Source: Chlorobiota bacterium
GTDB taxonomy: Bacteria > Bacteroidota > Bacteroidia > Bacteroidales > VadinHA17
DNA: 45,914 nt
Direction: 5' to 3'
Assembly (NCBI GenBank): GCA_013152085.1
Contig: JAADHC010000034.1
Location: 25,614 to 71,527 of the forward strand
The notes under the pieces were generated by a model that did not search any database, was not told the origin of the DNA, and was given only the letters and a program-made list of their open reading frames with translations. A program made the position numbers and the translations under genes. Below are positions 36,143 to 45,362 of this stretch, in pieces. Position 1 is the stretch's first letter. Every line of letters begins with the position of its first letter.

Positions 36143-36162
36143 TCACGTTTAACTCCTTAACC

Positions 36163-36465
36163 ATGCAAACTGTCAGACGGCTGGTCAAAACATTCATCCT
36201 GATTATACTAATCTGGTTTATGGCAGATTCCATGCAATCTTTGCCCTCTCATTCCGGTAGCGGTAGACTGCTTCAAATACCTGGTTCCCTGTCCGGTAAT
36301 CTGAAACTTAATAACGGACCTGAAGGACGGGACCTTTCCGGATGGGTGGATCCGGCTGTTGAAAGGCTGATGAGGCAATGTGAACTGCCCGGGGTACCTT
36401 TTGCCCTTTCCCTCCACGGACATATTATTTATACTAAAGGATTATGTGTTTTACCGTTGCAGTAA
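36163..36465 (+). pseudogene. truncated serine beta-lactamase-like protein (N-terminal remnant)
   Basis: 100 codons: a signal peptide or membrane anchor (about 5-27), a short linker, and then GWVDPAVERLMRQCELPGVP followed by FALSLHGHIIYTKG. That is the opening of class C beta-lactamase-related serine hydrolases, just before the catalytic SxxK, which is missing. The frame ends a few codons into the SRAP start (GLCVLPLQ). So the 5' end of an exported hydrolase gene appears to have been cut and joined to the SRAP gene. Whether the short product is made is unknown. Confidence 0.6.
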
Positions 36466-37175
36466 ATGTTATCCGGGAAGAAATGGAGCGACGGTTTGGC
36501 GCTCGTTTCACAGACCCTTCATGGTTTAAAGCCGGATATCTTTTTTCTGCATTCCGGCTTCCGGTATTACCGGTGATTACCTCTGACGATCCAGAAGCCA
36601 TCCGTCCCGCCAAATGGGGACTGATACCCGGATGGATAAAGAACCGGTCGGAAGCTGATAAAATAAGATACAAAACTTTCAATGCACGTGCGGAAACCAT
36701 TTTTGAAAAGTCCTCTTTCCGCAAGCCAGCTGCCTCTTATCACTGTCTGATTCCGGTGAGTGGCTTTTATGAATGGCATGAAGCACCTTTCGGAAAGATA
36801 CCTTACTATATGTATAAGAAAAAGGAAAAGGTATTTGCACTGGCCGGATTATATAACGAATGGGCAGATCCGCGAACCGGACTTATCGAACCAACTTTCA
36901 CCATTATAACTACCGAAGCAAATCTCCTGCTGGCGAAGATCCATAATACCAAAAAAAGAATGCCGGTCATACTCTCTGTTGGAGATGAAAGACTTTGGCT
37001 GGATACAACCATGCCACAAACCGACATGAAAAAAATCCTCCGACCGGCGGAATATGATGAAATTGGTTACTATCCGGTATCGCGAAAAATTACCCGTAAG
37101 GATGCAGATCCTTATGAAGCCTCTGCCATAGCGAAATATGACTATGGTTATGATCCCTTTAAAAGCGGGCAGTAA
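36444..37175 (+). CDS. SRAP-domain protein (HMCES/YedK family)
   Basis: A 243-residue protein that covalently traps abasic sites in single-stranded DNA through its N-terminal Cys. The key residues are all present: Cys2 directly after the start Met, Asn80 in TFNARAET, Glu110 in GFYEW and His167 in IHNTKKRMP. The start must be ATG 36444, because Cys2 has to become the N-terminus after Met removal. This start lies 22 bases inside the end of the truncated hydrolase frame. SRAP proteins protect stalled replication forks and often accompany the SOS response. No LexA-like box was recognised. Confidence 0.94.
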   Translation: MCFTVAVNVIREEMERRFGARFTDPSWFKAGYLFSAFRLPVLPVITSDDPEAIRPAKWGLIPGWIKNRSEADKIRYKTFNARAETIFEKSSFRKPAASYHCLIPVSGFYEWHEAPFGKIPYYMYKKKEKVFALAGLYNEWADPRTGLIEPTFTIITTEANLLLAKIHNTKKRMPVILSVGDERLWLDTTMPQTDMKKILRPAEYDEIGYYPVSRKITRKDADPYEASAIAKYDYGYDPFKSGQ

Positions 37176-37341
37176 AATTTTCGACCGGAAACCGCTTATG
37201 AATCCCCGGTTGTGCGGAATAATATTTGTATCTGACTAATACAGGTCATTGCGTATTTTTTCCTTCCTGATCTTTTTTGCATCTTTGCTTTGAACCGAAA
37301 CAATCAGATCGTTTTTTAAACAGTTAATCAAATCTGTATAT

Positions 37342-38019
37342 ATGAGGACATTTTCAGCCGTTGTTTTAACCGTCATTTCCATTTCGATCAGTATCCAAGC
37401 ACAGACAACCTATTTTACCAATGGAGGTGAGCTTCTTTTTCAGTTTGCAAATGTTACAGATCAGGGAAATAGCCTGAACGATGAAATGCGGTTTACCCTC
37501 TTTTTTCATACAGGGAGTTATTTCCATGTTGATTTCAACCCGATTATGGGTATTTATACCGGTACTGCGGTCAGGAATGTCGGGTATATTGTCAGTGAAG
37601 GACAAACAACCACGAAACGCAGGGCTTATTCCCTGGGTGTTCCACTGGCCCTGAAACTCGGAATAATGAAACGGGGCACCTATCTTTTTGCCGGGGGGGA
37701 GTATGAATGGTTTTTTCATTATAAGGAAAAAATCCTGGAAGGCGGCAGGAAAACGAAATACCGGGAATGGTTTTCTCCGCGGGTAAATACTTTTGTTCCG
37801 TCATTTTTCGCAGGTATCCAGCTAAAAGGCGGAATGAATATTAAAGCAAAATTTTACCTGGACAATTTTATGAATCAGGATTTCCGTGATGTCAACGGGG
37901 ATTATCCTTACCGCAATCTGACGACCGGAATGTTTTATTTTTCACTTTCATGGATTGTGAAGACCAGGTCCGTGAAGAAAATCATACAAAAACAGAATGC
38001 ATCCTATGCACAGCGCTGA
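37342..38019 (+). CDS. small outer-membrane beta-barrel-like protein
   Basis: A 225-residue exported protein: signal peptide 1-20 (to IQAQ), then GELLFQFANVTDQGN and a series of amphipathic strands with aromatic girdles, YFHVDFNPIMGIYTG and YLFAGGEYEWFFHY. The strand FYFSLSWIV is followed by a basic KKIIQKQNASYAQR tail. It resembles small Bacteroidetes outer-membrane proteins without an assigned family. It converges with the tonB-like gene with 12 bases between the stops. Confidence 0.7.
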   Translation: MRTFSAVVLTVISISISIQAQTTYFTNGGELLFQFANVTDQGNSLNDEMRFTLFFHTGSYFHVDFNPIMGIYTGTAVRNVGYIVSEGQTTTKRRAYSLGVPLALKLGIMKRGTYLFAGGEYEWFFHYKEKILEGGRKTKYREWFSPRVNTFVPSFFAGIQLKGGMNIKAKFYLDNFMNQDFRDVNGDYPYRNLTTGMFYFSLSWIVKTRSVKKIIQKQNASYAQR

Positions 38020-38031
38020 GGTAAGACCACT

Positions 38032-38766
38032 TTACTGTGCTACAAAGTAATAGGTTATGGTACCGGAAACTACCAGCGGAGCACCGGGATCTTTGTTAAA
38101 GGTACTTAGAAATGCTGCGCTTTTTGCTGCTTCGAGCATACAAGAATTTTTCGATGATTTCCCTTTGTCCGGTTCGGCCGATGTAACTGATCCCTGACGG
38201 TTAACTTCTATTTTAACAACAACGGTTCCTGATCCTTCACATTTGTATACCGGAATCTCCATATGGGTTGCCATCCGGTTTTTCAGGTAATATTCCACTC
38301 TTGTCGGCCCGGAATATTTACTGGCCATAATTTCTGAGGTAATGATCGTTGAATCCGACGGGGGTTGTCTCTCCGGAAGGATTGTTTGCAAACCTTTGTT
38401 TTCTGCTTCCTGTTGCTTACGCCACTGGTCGATGAAATTGTCCTTACCCAGTTCCCCTTTGGCAATCATTTCGTTTTTAACCTGATCAATATACTTGTTG
38501 ATATCGAAATCCTCTTCTTTGTGTGATTGTGCCCTGTTGACAGCAATATTGTGGATATACGCTTCCAGATCAGCATCGGAAAGTACTGCCGGTTTTTCTT
38601 TTTCAGGATTTACCGGAGATTTTTCAGGCTCAAAAGTGATAATAACCGGCTCTTCGAAATAAGGTTTAAAGGTGGATATTTTAAAAATCATAAACATGAT
38701 CGCAAGTACAAGATGTACAATCAATGTTCCCAGAATACCGTAAATATGTTCCCTGATCCATTTCAT
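38032..38766 (-). CDS. TonB-family energy transducer-like protein
   Basis: A 244-residue protein with one N-terminal membrane helix (about 10-28, GILGTLIVHLVLAIMFMIF), an extended charged periplasmic region (about 40-150, less Pro-rich than enterobacterial TonB), and a C-terminal TonB-like domain (about 160-244) with GSGTVVVKIEVNRQGSVTSAE and a final YYFVAQ strand. TonB proteins pass proton-motive energy to outer-membrane receptors. Lack of exbB/exbD beside it means it may work with a distant motor, or may be a TonB-like scaffold. The short C-terminus has the usual GxV..EF-type pattern. Confidence 0.8.
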   Translation of the reverse strand: MKWIREHIYGILGTLIVHLVLAIMFMIFKISTFKPYFEEPVIITFEPEKSPVNPEKEKPAVLSDADLEAYIHNIAVNRAQSHKEEDFDINKYIDQVKNEMIAKGELGKDNFIDQWRKQQEAENKGLQTILPERQPPSDSTIITSEIMASKYSGPTRVEYYLKNRMATHMEIPVYKCEGSGTVVVKIEVNRQGSVTSAEPDKGKSSKNSCMLEAAKSAAFLSTFNKDPGAPLVVSGTITYYFVAQ

Positions 38767-38928
38767 GACTGCCTGCGAAATTAATAATTATTCCCTACCT
38801 ATTCTATTCAACCGAAGGAACGTTTAGATGGTATTTCTTCATGAACGAAAATGAAAGCGAATCTTTATTAAAGTAAAAATAAAGACATCCATTTCTTCGA
38901 ATGACTTAATTACCGGCTGACATTCGTT

Positions 38929-38959
38929 TTTGAGAATTCTCAATATTCCGTTAATTTAG
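38929..38959 (+). promoter_or_regulatory. promoter of pncB-pncA
   Basis: TTTG (38929-38932), 19 nt, then TAATTTAG (38952-38959). The -7 box has one change. A palindrome GAGAATTCTC lies inside the spacer (38932-38941), a possible operator for NAD-related control (inference). Confidence 0.5.
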
Positions 38960-39053
38960 CCATATTAAATACGTTTGTTTTGAGACGAAGAGTGTAAACG
39001 GTTTGCTTTTCATTACTCAGAACACGTTTAATGAAAATTTCAAGAATTCAGGG

Positions 39054-40460
39054 ATGATTTCAGGAGGTTTATATACGGATATGTACGAACTGACCATGGC
39101 TCAGGGTTATCTTATTATGGGTAAGCAGGATGAAACGGCCTCTTTTGATTATTTTTTCCGGATGAATCCATATCACGGCGGATTTACCGTTTTTGCAGGT
39201 TTGTGGAATCTCCTGGAAGCCCTTGAAAATTTTTCTTATTCACCCGAAGATCTTGAGTATTTGCGTTCCCGGGGATTCAGGAATGAATTTCTGTCATTTC
39301 TTACGGATTTCAGATTTTCAGGAACGATTTATTCTGTAAAAGAGGGAGAAATTGTTTTTCCGAACGAACCGGTACTTCGGGCTGAAGGAACCCTGATCGA
39401 GACACAGCTTATAGAATCAATCGTGTTGAATTACCTGAATTTCCAGTCGCTGATTGCAACAAAAGCTGCCCGTATTCGTCGTGTGGCCGGTGACCGGATT
39501 TTTGCTGATTTCGGTTTAAGGCGTGCCCAGGGATGGGGCAGTCTTCATGCCAGCAGGGCATCAGTTATCGGTGGTGCAGATGCCACTTCTCATGTTCTGG
39601 CAGGAAAGGAATATGGCCTGGAGATCACCGGAACACAGGCTCATTCCTGGATACAGAGTTTTGATGATGAACTGACCGCCTTCAGAAAATTTACCGAACT
39701 GTACCCGGATGGAGCCGTGCTTCTGGTCGATACATACGATACGCTTCAAAACGGCCTCCCCAACGTTATTACGGTAGCTAAGGAACTTGAAGCCCGTGGT
39801 CACCGGATTGGCGGTATCCGCCTGGATAGCGGAGACCTGGCTTACCTGAGCAAGAAAGCCAGGAGAATGCTGGATGATGCCGGACTCGGGTATGTGAAGA
39901 TTATCGCTTCCAATCAACTGGATGAATATGTGATCCGGAGCCTGAACATCCAGGAAGCACCTATTGACGGCTTCGGGATCGGAACGCGCATGATCACAGG
40001 GATGCCGGATGCAGCTCTCGATGGTGTTTATAAACTCAGCGTTGCAGCGGGAAGTCCGCGGTTAAAAATCTCTGACAACATTGAAAAAGTTACCCTTCCC
40101 GGTGCTAAAACGATCATGCGACTGGTGGGAAATGACGATAAATTTGCCGGTGACGGAATTATCCTCACAAACGAAAACAAACCTGATCGCATTTATCATC
40201 CGTTGGACCCGAGGAAATATACCGATACGGGGAAATACGAAACGGAAGATCTCCTGGAAAAGGTTATGGAAAAGGGAAAAATTGTTATTCCTTTTCGGTC
40301 TCCGGCAGAGATCGGGAAATATGTAAAAGAACGTATGTCACGTCTTCCCGCTGAACATCAGCGGTTTGAGTATCCTCATATATATAAGGTGGGACTTTCG
40401 GGAAAATTAAAGAATCTGAGAAATGACCTGGTGAATGGTCACAGAAATAATAATCCATAA
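39054..40460 (+). CDS. pncB: nicotinate phosphoribosyltransferase
   Basis: A 468-residue enzyme of NAD salvage (Preiss-Handler pathway), forming nicotinate mononucleotide from nicotinate and PRPP with ATP. Diagnostic blocks: GLYTDMYELTMAQGY, FDYFFRMNPYHGGFTVFAGL, IATKAARIRRVAGDR, DFGLRRAQG, TGTQAHSWIQSF, LLVDTYDTLQNG and GIRLDSGDLAYLSK. The ATG at 39054 is used; the frame is open 17 codons further to TTG 39003. It is followed after 18 bases by pncA, forming the salvage pair. Confidence 0.95.
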   Translation: MISGGLYTDMYELTMAQGYLIMGKQDETASFDYFFRMNPYHGGFTVFAGLWNLLEALENFSYSPEDLEYLRSRGFRNEFLSFLTDFRFSGTIYSVKEGEIVFPNEPVLRAEGTLIETQLIESIVLNYLNFQSLIATKAARIRRVAGDRIFADFGLRRAQGWGSLHASRASVIGGADATSHVLAGKEYGLEITGTQAHSWIQSFDDELTAFRKFTELYPDGAVLLVDTYDTLQNGLPNVITVAKELEARGHRIGGIRLDSGDLAYLSKKARRMLDDAGLGYVKIIASNQLDEYVIRSLNIQEAPIDGFGIGTRMITGMPDAALDGVYKLSVAAGSPRLKISDNIEKVTLPGAKTIMRLVGNDDKFAGDGIILTNENKPDRIYHPLDPRKYTDTGKYETEDLLEKVMEKGKIVIPFRSPAEIGKYVKERMSRLPAEHQRFEYPHIYKVGLSGKLKNLRNDLVNGHRNNNP

Positions 40461-40478
40461 CTTTAATCATTTAAAGTC

Positions 40479-41018
40479 ATGAAAGCATTGATCATTGTTG
40501 ATGTACAGAATGATTTTTGCCCCGGTGGTGCACTGGCGGTTAAAGATGGAGATGACATAGTGCCGGTAATTAACCGCATTGCAGGCAGGTTTGATCTGGT
40601 ACTTGCCTCAAGGGACTGGCATCCGGAAAATTCCATTCACTTTGACAAATGGCCCGTGCATTGTGTACGTAATACGCCGGGAGCGGACTATCATCCTGAC
40701 CTGGAAACTGCGCTGATCAGGCAGGAACTGCTGAAAGGAACGGGAAACCATGATGATGGATATTCGGCTTTTGAAGCCACCAATATTAATCTTGCGGATT
40801 TCCTGAAGGAGAAAGGAGTAACGGATTTATACATTGCCGGACTGGCTACCGATTACTGTGTAAAAGCTACCGCGTTGGATGCCTGCAAAAAGGGGTTCCA
40901 CACGTATGTGTTCACCGATGCCGTCAAGGCCGTAAATGCCATACCGGGAGATGAAGAAAAAGCCTTAACTGAAATGAAAGCGGCTGGATGTAAAATGATC
41001 ACCTCAATGCAGCTCTGA
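40479..41018 (+). CDS. pncA: nicotinamidase PncA
   Basis: A 179-residue isochorismatase-fold amidase that converts nicotinamide to nicotinate, the substrate of PncB just upstream. The catalytic triad is Asp8 (IIVDVQNDF), Lys86 (ELLKGTGN) and Cys127 (ATDYCVKATA). Metal ligands are Asp46, His48 and His54 in SRDWHPENSIHF. The length is close to bacterial PncA (about 180-215). Cotranscription with pncB is very likely. Confidence 0.96.
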   Translation: MKALIIVDVQNDFCPGGALAVKDGDDIVPVINRIAGRFDLVLASRDWHPENSIHFDKWPVHCVRNTPGADYHPDLETALIRQELLKGTGNHDDGYSAFEATNINLADFLKEKGVTDLYIAGLATDYCVKATALDACKKGFHTYVFTDAVKAVNAIPGDEEKALTEMKAAGCKMITSMQL

Positions 41019-41085
41019 TCATAACAATCAATAGTCCCTGAGTATCTTGTATAATAACTCTTCTTTATGGCCGGATATCAATGGT

Positions 41086-41766
41086 TTACTTTACTTCAAA
41101 ATTGTCGAAGGATGTAATTCCGTCAGCTTTAACCCACAAGCCCACACCACCGGCGGTCTTAAAAGTTTTATCTTCGACTTCAAGGAGTTTTTTACCGTTG
41201 AGTGATCCCGTGATTTTATTTCCATATTGGGTAATCGTTAATTTGTGCCACTGACCTGCAGGTAAGGCTATCCGCGCACTGGCAAGCATCCGCCGGGCAC
41301 CATCCTTAACGTAATAGATACGGAAGTTATTCTCCAGGGGATTATACCGTGAAATGTAGTAATTGTTTTTGTCTTTGGCGCGCCAGATAACGCCGCCACC
41401 CTGGTCTTCAACACCCCGGTTGGCTTTGAACATAACACTGATTTCACCATCCGGGAAAGTGAAGTTTCGTATCCAGCAAAGATTGAATGTACCCCCGAAA
41501 GAATGATTGGTCTTTGTCAGGGCAAGTACTTTGTTGCCCGAAGGTGCTGAGTTGTCTTCGATTACTTTCCATGTGGCCAGATTCCCCTTTTGATTGGTGG
41601 CTTCAATTTTCCATCCGTCGGGAATTTTACCTGATTGCACGGATTCAAAGTCGAGGAAGAGCTTTGTTTCTTGTCCCGGTTTTTGTGCATTGACAGGCGA
41701 AAGCAAAAGCAGCGTAAGCAATGTCAAGAATGCCGTTTTTCCTGAAAAAAGACGTTGTGTTTTCAT
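41086..41766 (-). CDS. exported lectin-fold protein (concanavalin-like/DUF1080-like)
   Basis: A 226-residue secreted protein: signal peptide 1-27 (to VNAQ), then a jelly-roll domain (about 35-226) with LFLDFESVQSGKIPDGWK, GGVIWRAKDKNNYYISRYNPLENNFRI split by short turns, and a C-terminal ITSFDNFEVK. The pattern matches the LamG/3-keto-disaccharide hydrolase-like fold used to bind or process glycans. The catalytic status is unclear. It sits 12 bases after the histidine kinase gene and may be part of the same transcript. Confidence 0.75.
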   Translation of the reverse strand: MKTQRLFSGKTAFLTLLTLLLLSPVNAQKPGQETKLFLDFESVQSGKIPDGWKIEATNQKGNLATWKVIEDNSAPSGNKVLALTKTNHSFGGTFNLCWIRNFTFPDGEISVMFKANRGVEDQGGGVIWRAKDKNNYYISRYNPLENNFRIYYVKDGARRMLASARIALPAGQWHKLTITQYGNKITGSLNGKKLLEVEDKTFKTAGGVGLWVKADGITSFDNFEVK

Positions 41767-41778
41767 TTTGTTTTATTT

Positions 41779-43164
41779 TTAAGTTATATGACTAAGGTTA
41801 ATAACAAAAGTATTTCCTGTTTCTGAAGATTCATCCAGATATAAACTTCCTCCCTGTACTTCGACAGCCCATCGGGCAATTGCCAAACCAAGTCCGCTGC
41901 CATCAGTTTTTTTCGAACGGCTTTCATCTATGCGGAAAAAACGTTCAAAGATCTTCTCTTTAAGCGATACCGGTATCTTTTCTCCCTGATCATGTATCCG
42001 GATGATTATTTTATCCTTTGTTGTCCGGATCGTCACCGTAATTGCGGTATCTGCCGGAGCATATTTAATGGCATTATCAAGGAGGTTCAGCAATGCCTGC
42101 CTTAGTAGCGTAGGATCTGCTTTTATGGTAATCTCAGCGTTATCGTCAAAACAGATCGTCTGGTTCTTTTCTTCTGCCAGCGGCTGGATCATTTCGATGG
42201 TTTGCCTGACCAATCCGGATACAGTGACTTGTTCCGGTTTAACCTGATAAGTTTGGGCATCAGTCCTTGAAAGAAATAAAAGACTGTTCACCAGTTGTGT
42301 GAGGCGGTTGTTTTCTTCCAGGATGCTGCCTATTACTTCTCTGTAATTTGTTTTATTGTCTGTCTCCTGCAAAGCAACTTCGCCGATGCTTCTGATAGAA
42401 GTCAAGGGTGTACGGAGCTCATGTGCGGCATCGTAAGTAAATTGCCTGAGTCGTTCGAAGGCGTTTTGCAGGCGATCCAGCAGGTCATTCATTGTGATCG
42501 CAAGTTGGCCCAATTCATCTTCGGGATTAATTACCGGAAGCCTTTCCTCTAACTTATCACTGGAAATCCTGCGTGCTTTTTCCGTCATTTTTCCAACAGG
42601 AGCCAGCAGTTTTCCTGCCAGCAGGTAGCCTCCGGCGCCGGCGATTAAAATGGCTACCGGCAGGGCAATAAGCAGTAAGAAAAAGAATTTGTGTAATTCG
42701 TTATGTACAGGTTCCAAAGGCCTGATCATCCTGAGAATATACTGTTGGCCCCCAATGTTTGCTTTTGTGATCATTACACGAACATGTGCTCCGTTATTCA
42801 GGCTTATGGTTTTATAACGCATGGTGGCCGATTGAATCTGCCGGGGTAACAGAGGTGGCAGACTTTGTCCTGAGAACGGCCGGCTGTTGAAAAAGGGTTT
42901 TCCGTCGGCTGTAAGGATTTCAACCCATCTTTCATTCAAAAATGTCTCATCATCAGCATCAAAATGCAATGAATCTCCGGGGCCGTATTCAAACATCCCT
43001 TCAACCACTTCGTAATCATGCTCCAGTTGGGTATCTATATTGTTCCGGAGATTAAAAAAAACGAGCATTATGGATATACCGGCATAAAGCAGCAGTATAA
43101 CCACAAGGGTGAATGTGTACCATAAAGTCAGGCGGAACCGGACGTGCGAAAAAATACCTGCCAT
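41779..43164 (-). CDS. sensor histidine kinase
   Basis: A 461-residue inner-membrane kinase: membrane helices about 13-37 and 159-183 enclosing a periplasmic sensor (about 38-158), HAMP (about 184-237), HisKA with His248 in YDAAHELRTPLTSIRS, and a HATPase_c domain with the N-box NLLDNAIKYAP, the G1 box HDQGEKIP and the G2 box GSGLGLAIARW. It belongs to the CusS/BaeS-like EnvZ class often concerned with envelope or metal stress. Its start codon shares one base with the stop of the response regulator gene (TGATG), so the two are translationally coupled. The G1 box reads DQGEKIP instead of DxGxGIP. Confidence 0.95.
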   Translation of the reverse strand: MAGIFSHVRFRLTLWYTFTLVVILLLYAGISIMLVFFNLRNNIDTQLEHDYEVVEGMFEYGPGDSLHFDADDETFLNERWVEILTADGKPFFNSRPFSGQSLPPLLPRQIQSATMRYKTISLNNGAHVRVMITKANIGGQQYILRMIRPLEPVHNELHKFFFLLLIALPVAILIAGAGGYLLAGKLLAPVGKMTEKARRISSDKLEERLPVINPEDELGQLAITMNDLLDRLQNAFERLRQFTYDAAHELRTPLTSIRSIGEVALQETDNKTNYREVIGSILEENNRLTQLVNSLLFLSRTDAQTYQVKPEQVTVSGLVRQTIEMIQPLAEEKNQTICFDDNAEITIKADPTLLRQALLNLLDNAIKYAPADTAITVTIRTTKDKIIIRIHDQGEKIPVSLKEKIFERFFRIDESRSKKTDGSGLGLAIARWAVEVQGGSLYLDESSETGNTFVINLSHIT

Positions 43165-43850
43165 CAGGATACCTCCTTTTCCGAAAGGACAAATCCTACT
43201 CCCCTGACGGTATGCAGCAGCTTCAGGTCGAAAGGTTCGTCAATCTTGTGTCTCAAACGGGTGATGTGTACATCAATAAGGTTATCCATGGAAGAAAAGC
43301 GGTTGGTCACCTGCCAGACATCCTTTGTCAACATCTCCCTGGAAACTATCTGGTGTTGATTTTCCATCAGGTATTTTAAAAGGTCGAATTCCCGGTTTGT
43401 AAGAAATATTCGCGTGCCTGAACGCTTTACAAAACGATCCACCAGATCAAGTTCAAGATCAGCAAGCTGCAAATGAGTATCCGGGAAATGGTTTCCTCTT
43501 CGCAGCAATACCCGTATACGGGCCAGAAGTTCGGGAAAAGCAAAAGGTTTGGCAAGGTAATCATCCGCTCCCAGATCCAGACCGGTAACCTTGTCATCGG
43601 TATTGTCACGGGCCGAAAGGATCAGAACGGGCAGCCTCATGTCCTCGTGCCGGATGTTTTTCAGAATGTCAAATCCGCTGTGCCCGGGAAGCATAAGATC
43701 CAGGATAAGAAGATCAAAAGGTTTTTTTTGCAACCGGTTGAATCCGTCTTCACCACTCAGGGCAACTTCCGCTGCATAACCCTGTTGTTCCAGCCCCTCT
43801 TTCAAGGCACGGGCAACCTTTTCCTCATCTTCAATAATCAGTATCTGCAT
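43164..43850 (-). CDS. OmpR-family response regulator
   Basis: A 228-residue transcription factor. The receiver domain has the acidic pair Glu7/Asp8, phospho-acceptor Asp51 in LLILDLMLPG and Lys101 in YLAKPFAF. The C-terminal winged helix (about 130-228) shows RIFLTNREFDLLKYL and VDVHITRLRHKID (read as INVYI-type in the family). Partner of the overlapping histidine kinase. CusR-like by feel. Its own promoter is not clear in the 357 bases upstream. Confidence 0.95.
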   Translation of the reverse strand: MQILIIEDEEKVARALKEGLEQQGYAAEVALSGEDGFNRLQKKPFDLLILDLMLPGHSGFDILKNIRHEDMRLPVLILSARDNTDDKVTGLDLGADDYLAKPFAFPELLARIRVLLRRGNHFPDTHLQLADLELDLVDRFVKRSGTRIFLTNREFDLLKYLMENQHQIVSREMLTKDVWQVTNRFSSMDNLIDVHITRLRHKIDEPFDLKLLHTVRGVGFVLSEKEVS

Positions 43851-44207
43851 CCGGCGGATTTTAGGATTATAAAATAAATAAAAACCAACGGGTTATTCAA
43901 CTGAAATCTTCTTAAGAATTGTCCGGGAAACGACCTTGTTTCTAAATATAGTCTAAATCTGTTTTAATGGCATGGAAGGATTCGTCTTGTCCGGATTCCG
44001 GGGTGGCTGTTGTTTCTTTGAAAAAAAAAGCAGGATCTGCATGTGAAAAAGACCATGATATTTTATATTATAATCCATTTGTTCCTGAAAGATATTGTAT
44101 TTTAAATAACTGATTTTTCATGAACGGCATTATACTATATACTCAACACTGTAACTCCTGGTTGTTGCCATAAAATCCGGAATTCGATAAATCTTTTAAA
44201 GACGATA
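43851..44207. other. AT-rich divergent intergenic region
   Basis: 357 bases between the response regulator (-) and a small exported protein (+). It must hold both promoters. I see no clear TTTG/TAnnTTTG pair, no repeat and no hairpin with T-run; composition is AT-rich. Confidence 0.4.
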
Positions 44208-44693
44208 ATGAAAAGACAAATATTATTAATCATTCTTACTATCCTTGTTATGAACCTGTATAGTCAGGAATCCGATATTGCCAATAAGTCTTTTACCGGA
44301 AAAAACAGTCTGCAGATCGAGTTGCTGGGGAACGGCTTTTTGTATTCCCTGAATTATGAACGGGTTTTGTTAAACGGAGGAAAGTTTAAAACAACCGGAC
44401 AGGTTGGATACTCGATGATGGGTATGGGGGGGCAGATGTTCCCGCTGGCTTTGACCGAATTGATTTCATTCAACAGGAATCATGTTGAAATTGGAATCGG
44501 CTACTCCTTTGCCGACTATTTGACAAGCCGTTTAACCGGCAGAATCGGTTACCGTTATCAAAAACCCGACGGACATCTGGTTTTCAGGATTGCCTTTATG
44601 CCATGGTATGAACGAGTAAGAGATTACAATGGCTCAAATATTCAGGCAGGCTTAAATCCCTGGACCGGAGTAACCGTCGGATACAGTTTTTAG
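44208..44693 (+). CDS. small exported outer-membrane-like protein
   Basis: A 161-residue protein with signal peptide 1-20 (to LYSQ), then SLQIELLGNGFLYSLNYERVL, a pattern common in small Bacteroidetes barrels. It ends with a typical final strand (GVTVGYSF). Divergent from the two-component pair, so possibly regulated by it (inference). No named family. Confidence 0.7.
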   Translation: MKRQILLIILTILVMNLYSQESDIANKSFTGKNSLQIELLGNGFLYSLNYERVLLNGGKFKTTGQVGYSMMGMGGQMFPLALTELISFNRNHVEIGIGYSFADYLTSRLTGRIGYRYQKPDGHLVFRIAFMPWYERVRDYNGSNIQAGLNPWTGVTVGYSF

Positions 44694-44800
44694 TAAAAAA
44701 TAAATTCAGTAGCATTGAGTCGGACTTCTTTTATTCGGTGGTATTTTAAGCAAACTACATGATCTTGTATATGAAGGATGTGTTCCTTCGATTTGTCTTT

Positions 44801-45244
44801 TCAGACAAGTATGCCGAACCGGAAACTCAGGCCGGTAAGGACAAAGAGGATTGCAATGAGCGTCAGGGCAAGGGTATTTAAGCCCAGAAGATTCATGCGG
44901 CCTTTCCCGGATTGTTTGTTGATAGCCAGTTTCTCCAAAAGGATGAGAAAAACGGTTAATCCAAACAGGATGAATTTCAATGTTACCAGCCAGGATGCCA
45001 CATTAAAGGCAGAGAACCATTCGGATGGAGATACCTGTTTCATGGCCAACCGGAATCCGGTAAGAATCTGGAACAACAAGGCCGGATAACCGATCCGTTC
45101 GAACGGTTTGAGGAATGTTTCCAGCCGGTCCGGATCATTCTTTTTCCAGGCCCCGGGCAATACACCCAGGGTGATGATCAGCAAACCGCCCATCCAGACC
45201 ATGGCTGAGAAAATATGTACGACAAGAAGTAACTTAAGTTCCAT
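44801..45244 (-). CDS. CopD-like four-helix membrane protein
   Basis: A 147-residue inner-membrane protein with four membrane helices. The opening LLVVHIFSAMVWMGGLLIIT has the HxxxMxWxG pattern of the CopD/YozB-type copper-resistance and haem-related family, and further His/Met residues are few. In the family conserved His bind haem or copper. Function here is a weak inference. A hairpin (TTGTCT-GAAA-AGACAA) covers its stop codon. Confidence 0.65.
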   Translation of the reverse strand: MELKLLLVVHIFSAMVWMGGLLIITLGVLPGAWKKNDPDRLETFLKPFERIGYPALLFQILTGFRLAMKQVSPSEWFSAFNVASWLVTLKFILFGLTVFLILLEKLAINKQSGKGRMNLLGLNTLALTLIAILFVLTGLSFRFGILV

Positions 45245-45362
45245 GCTACCGGGTTTTTCAAAGATAGATATAAGTAATTTTCTACCAGGCTAATTCAGAT
45301 AATATGCTCAGATCACCAAAGCAGTGGGTTTCCCCACGTTGCTTTAAATGGATCGAAAATGA

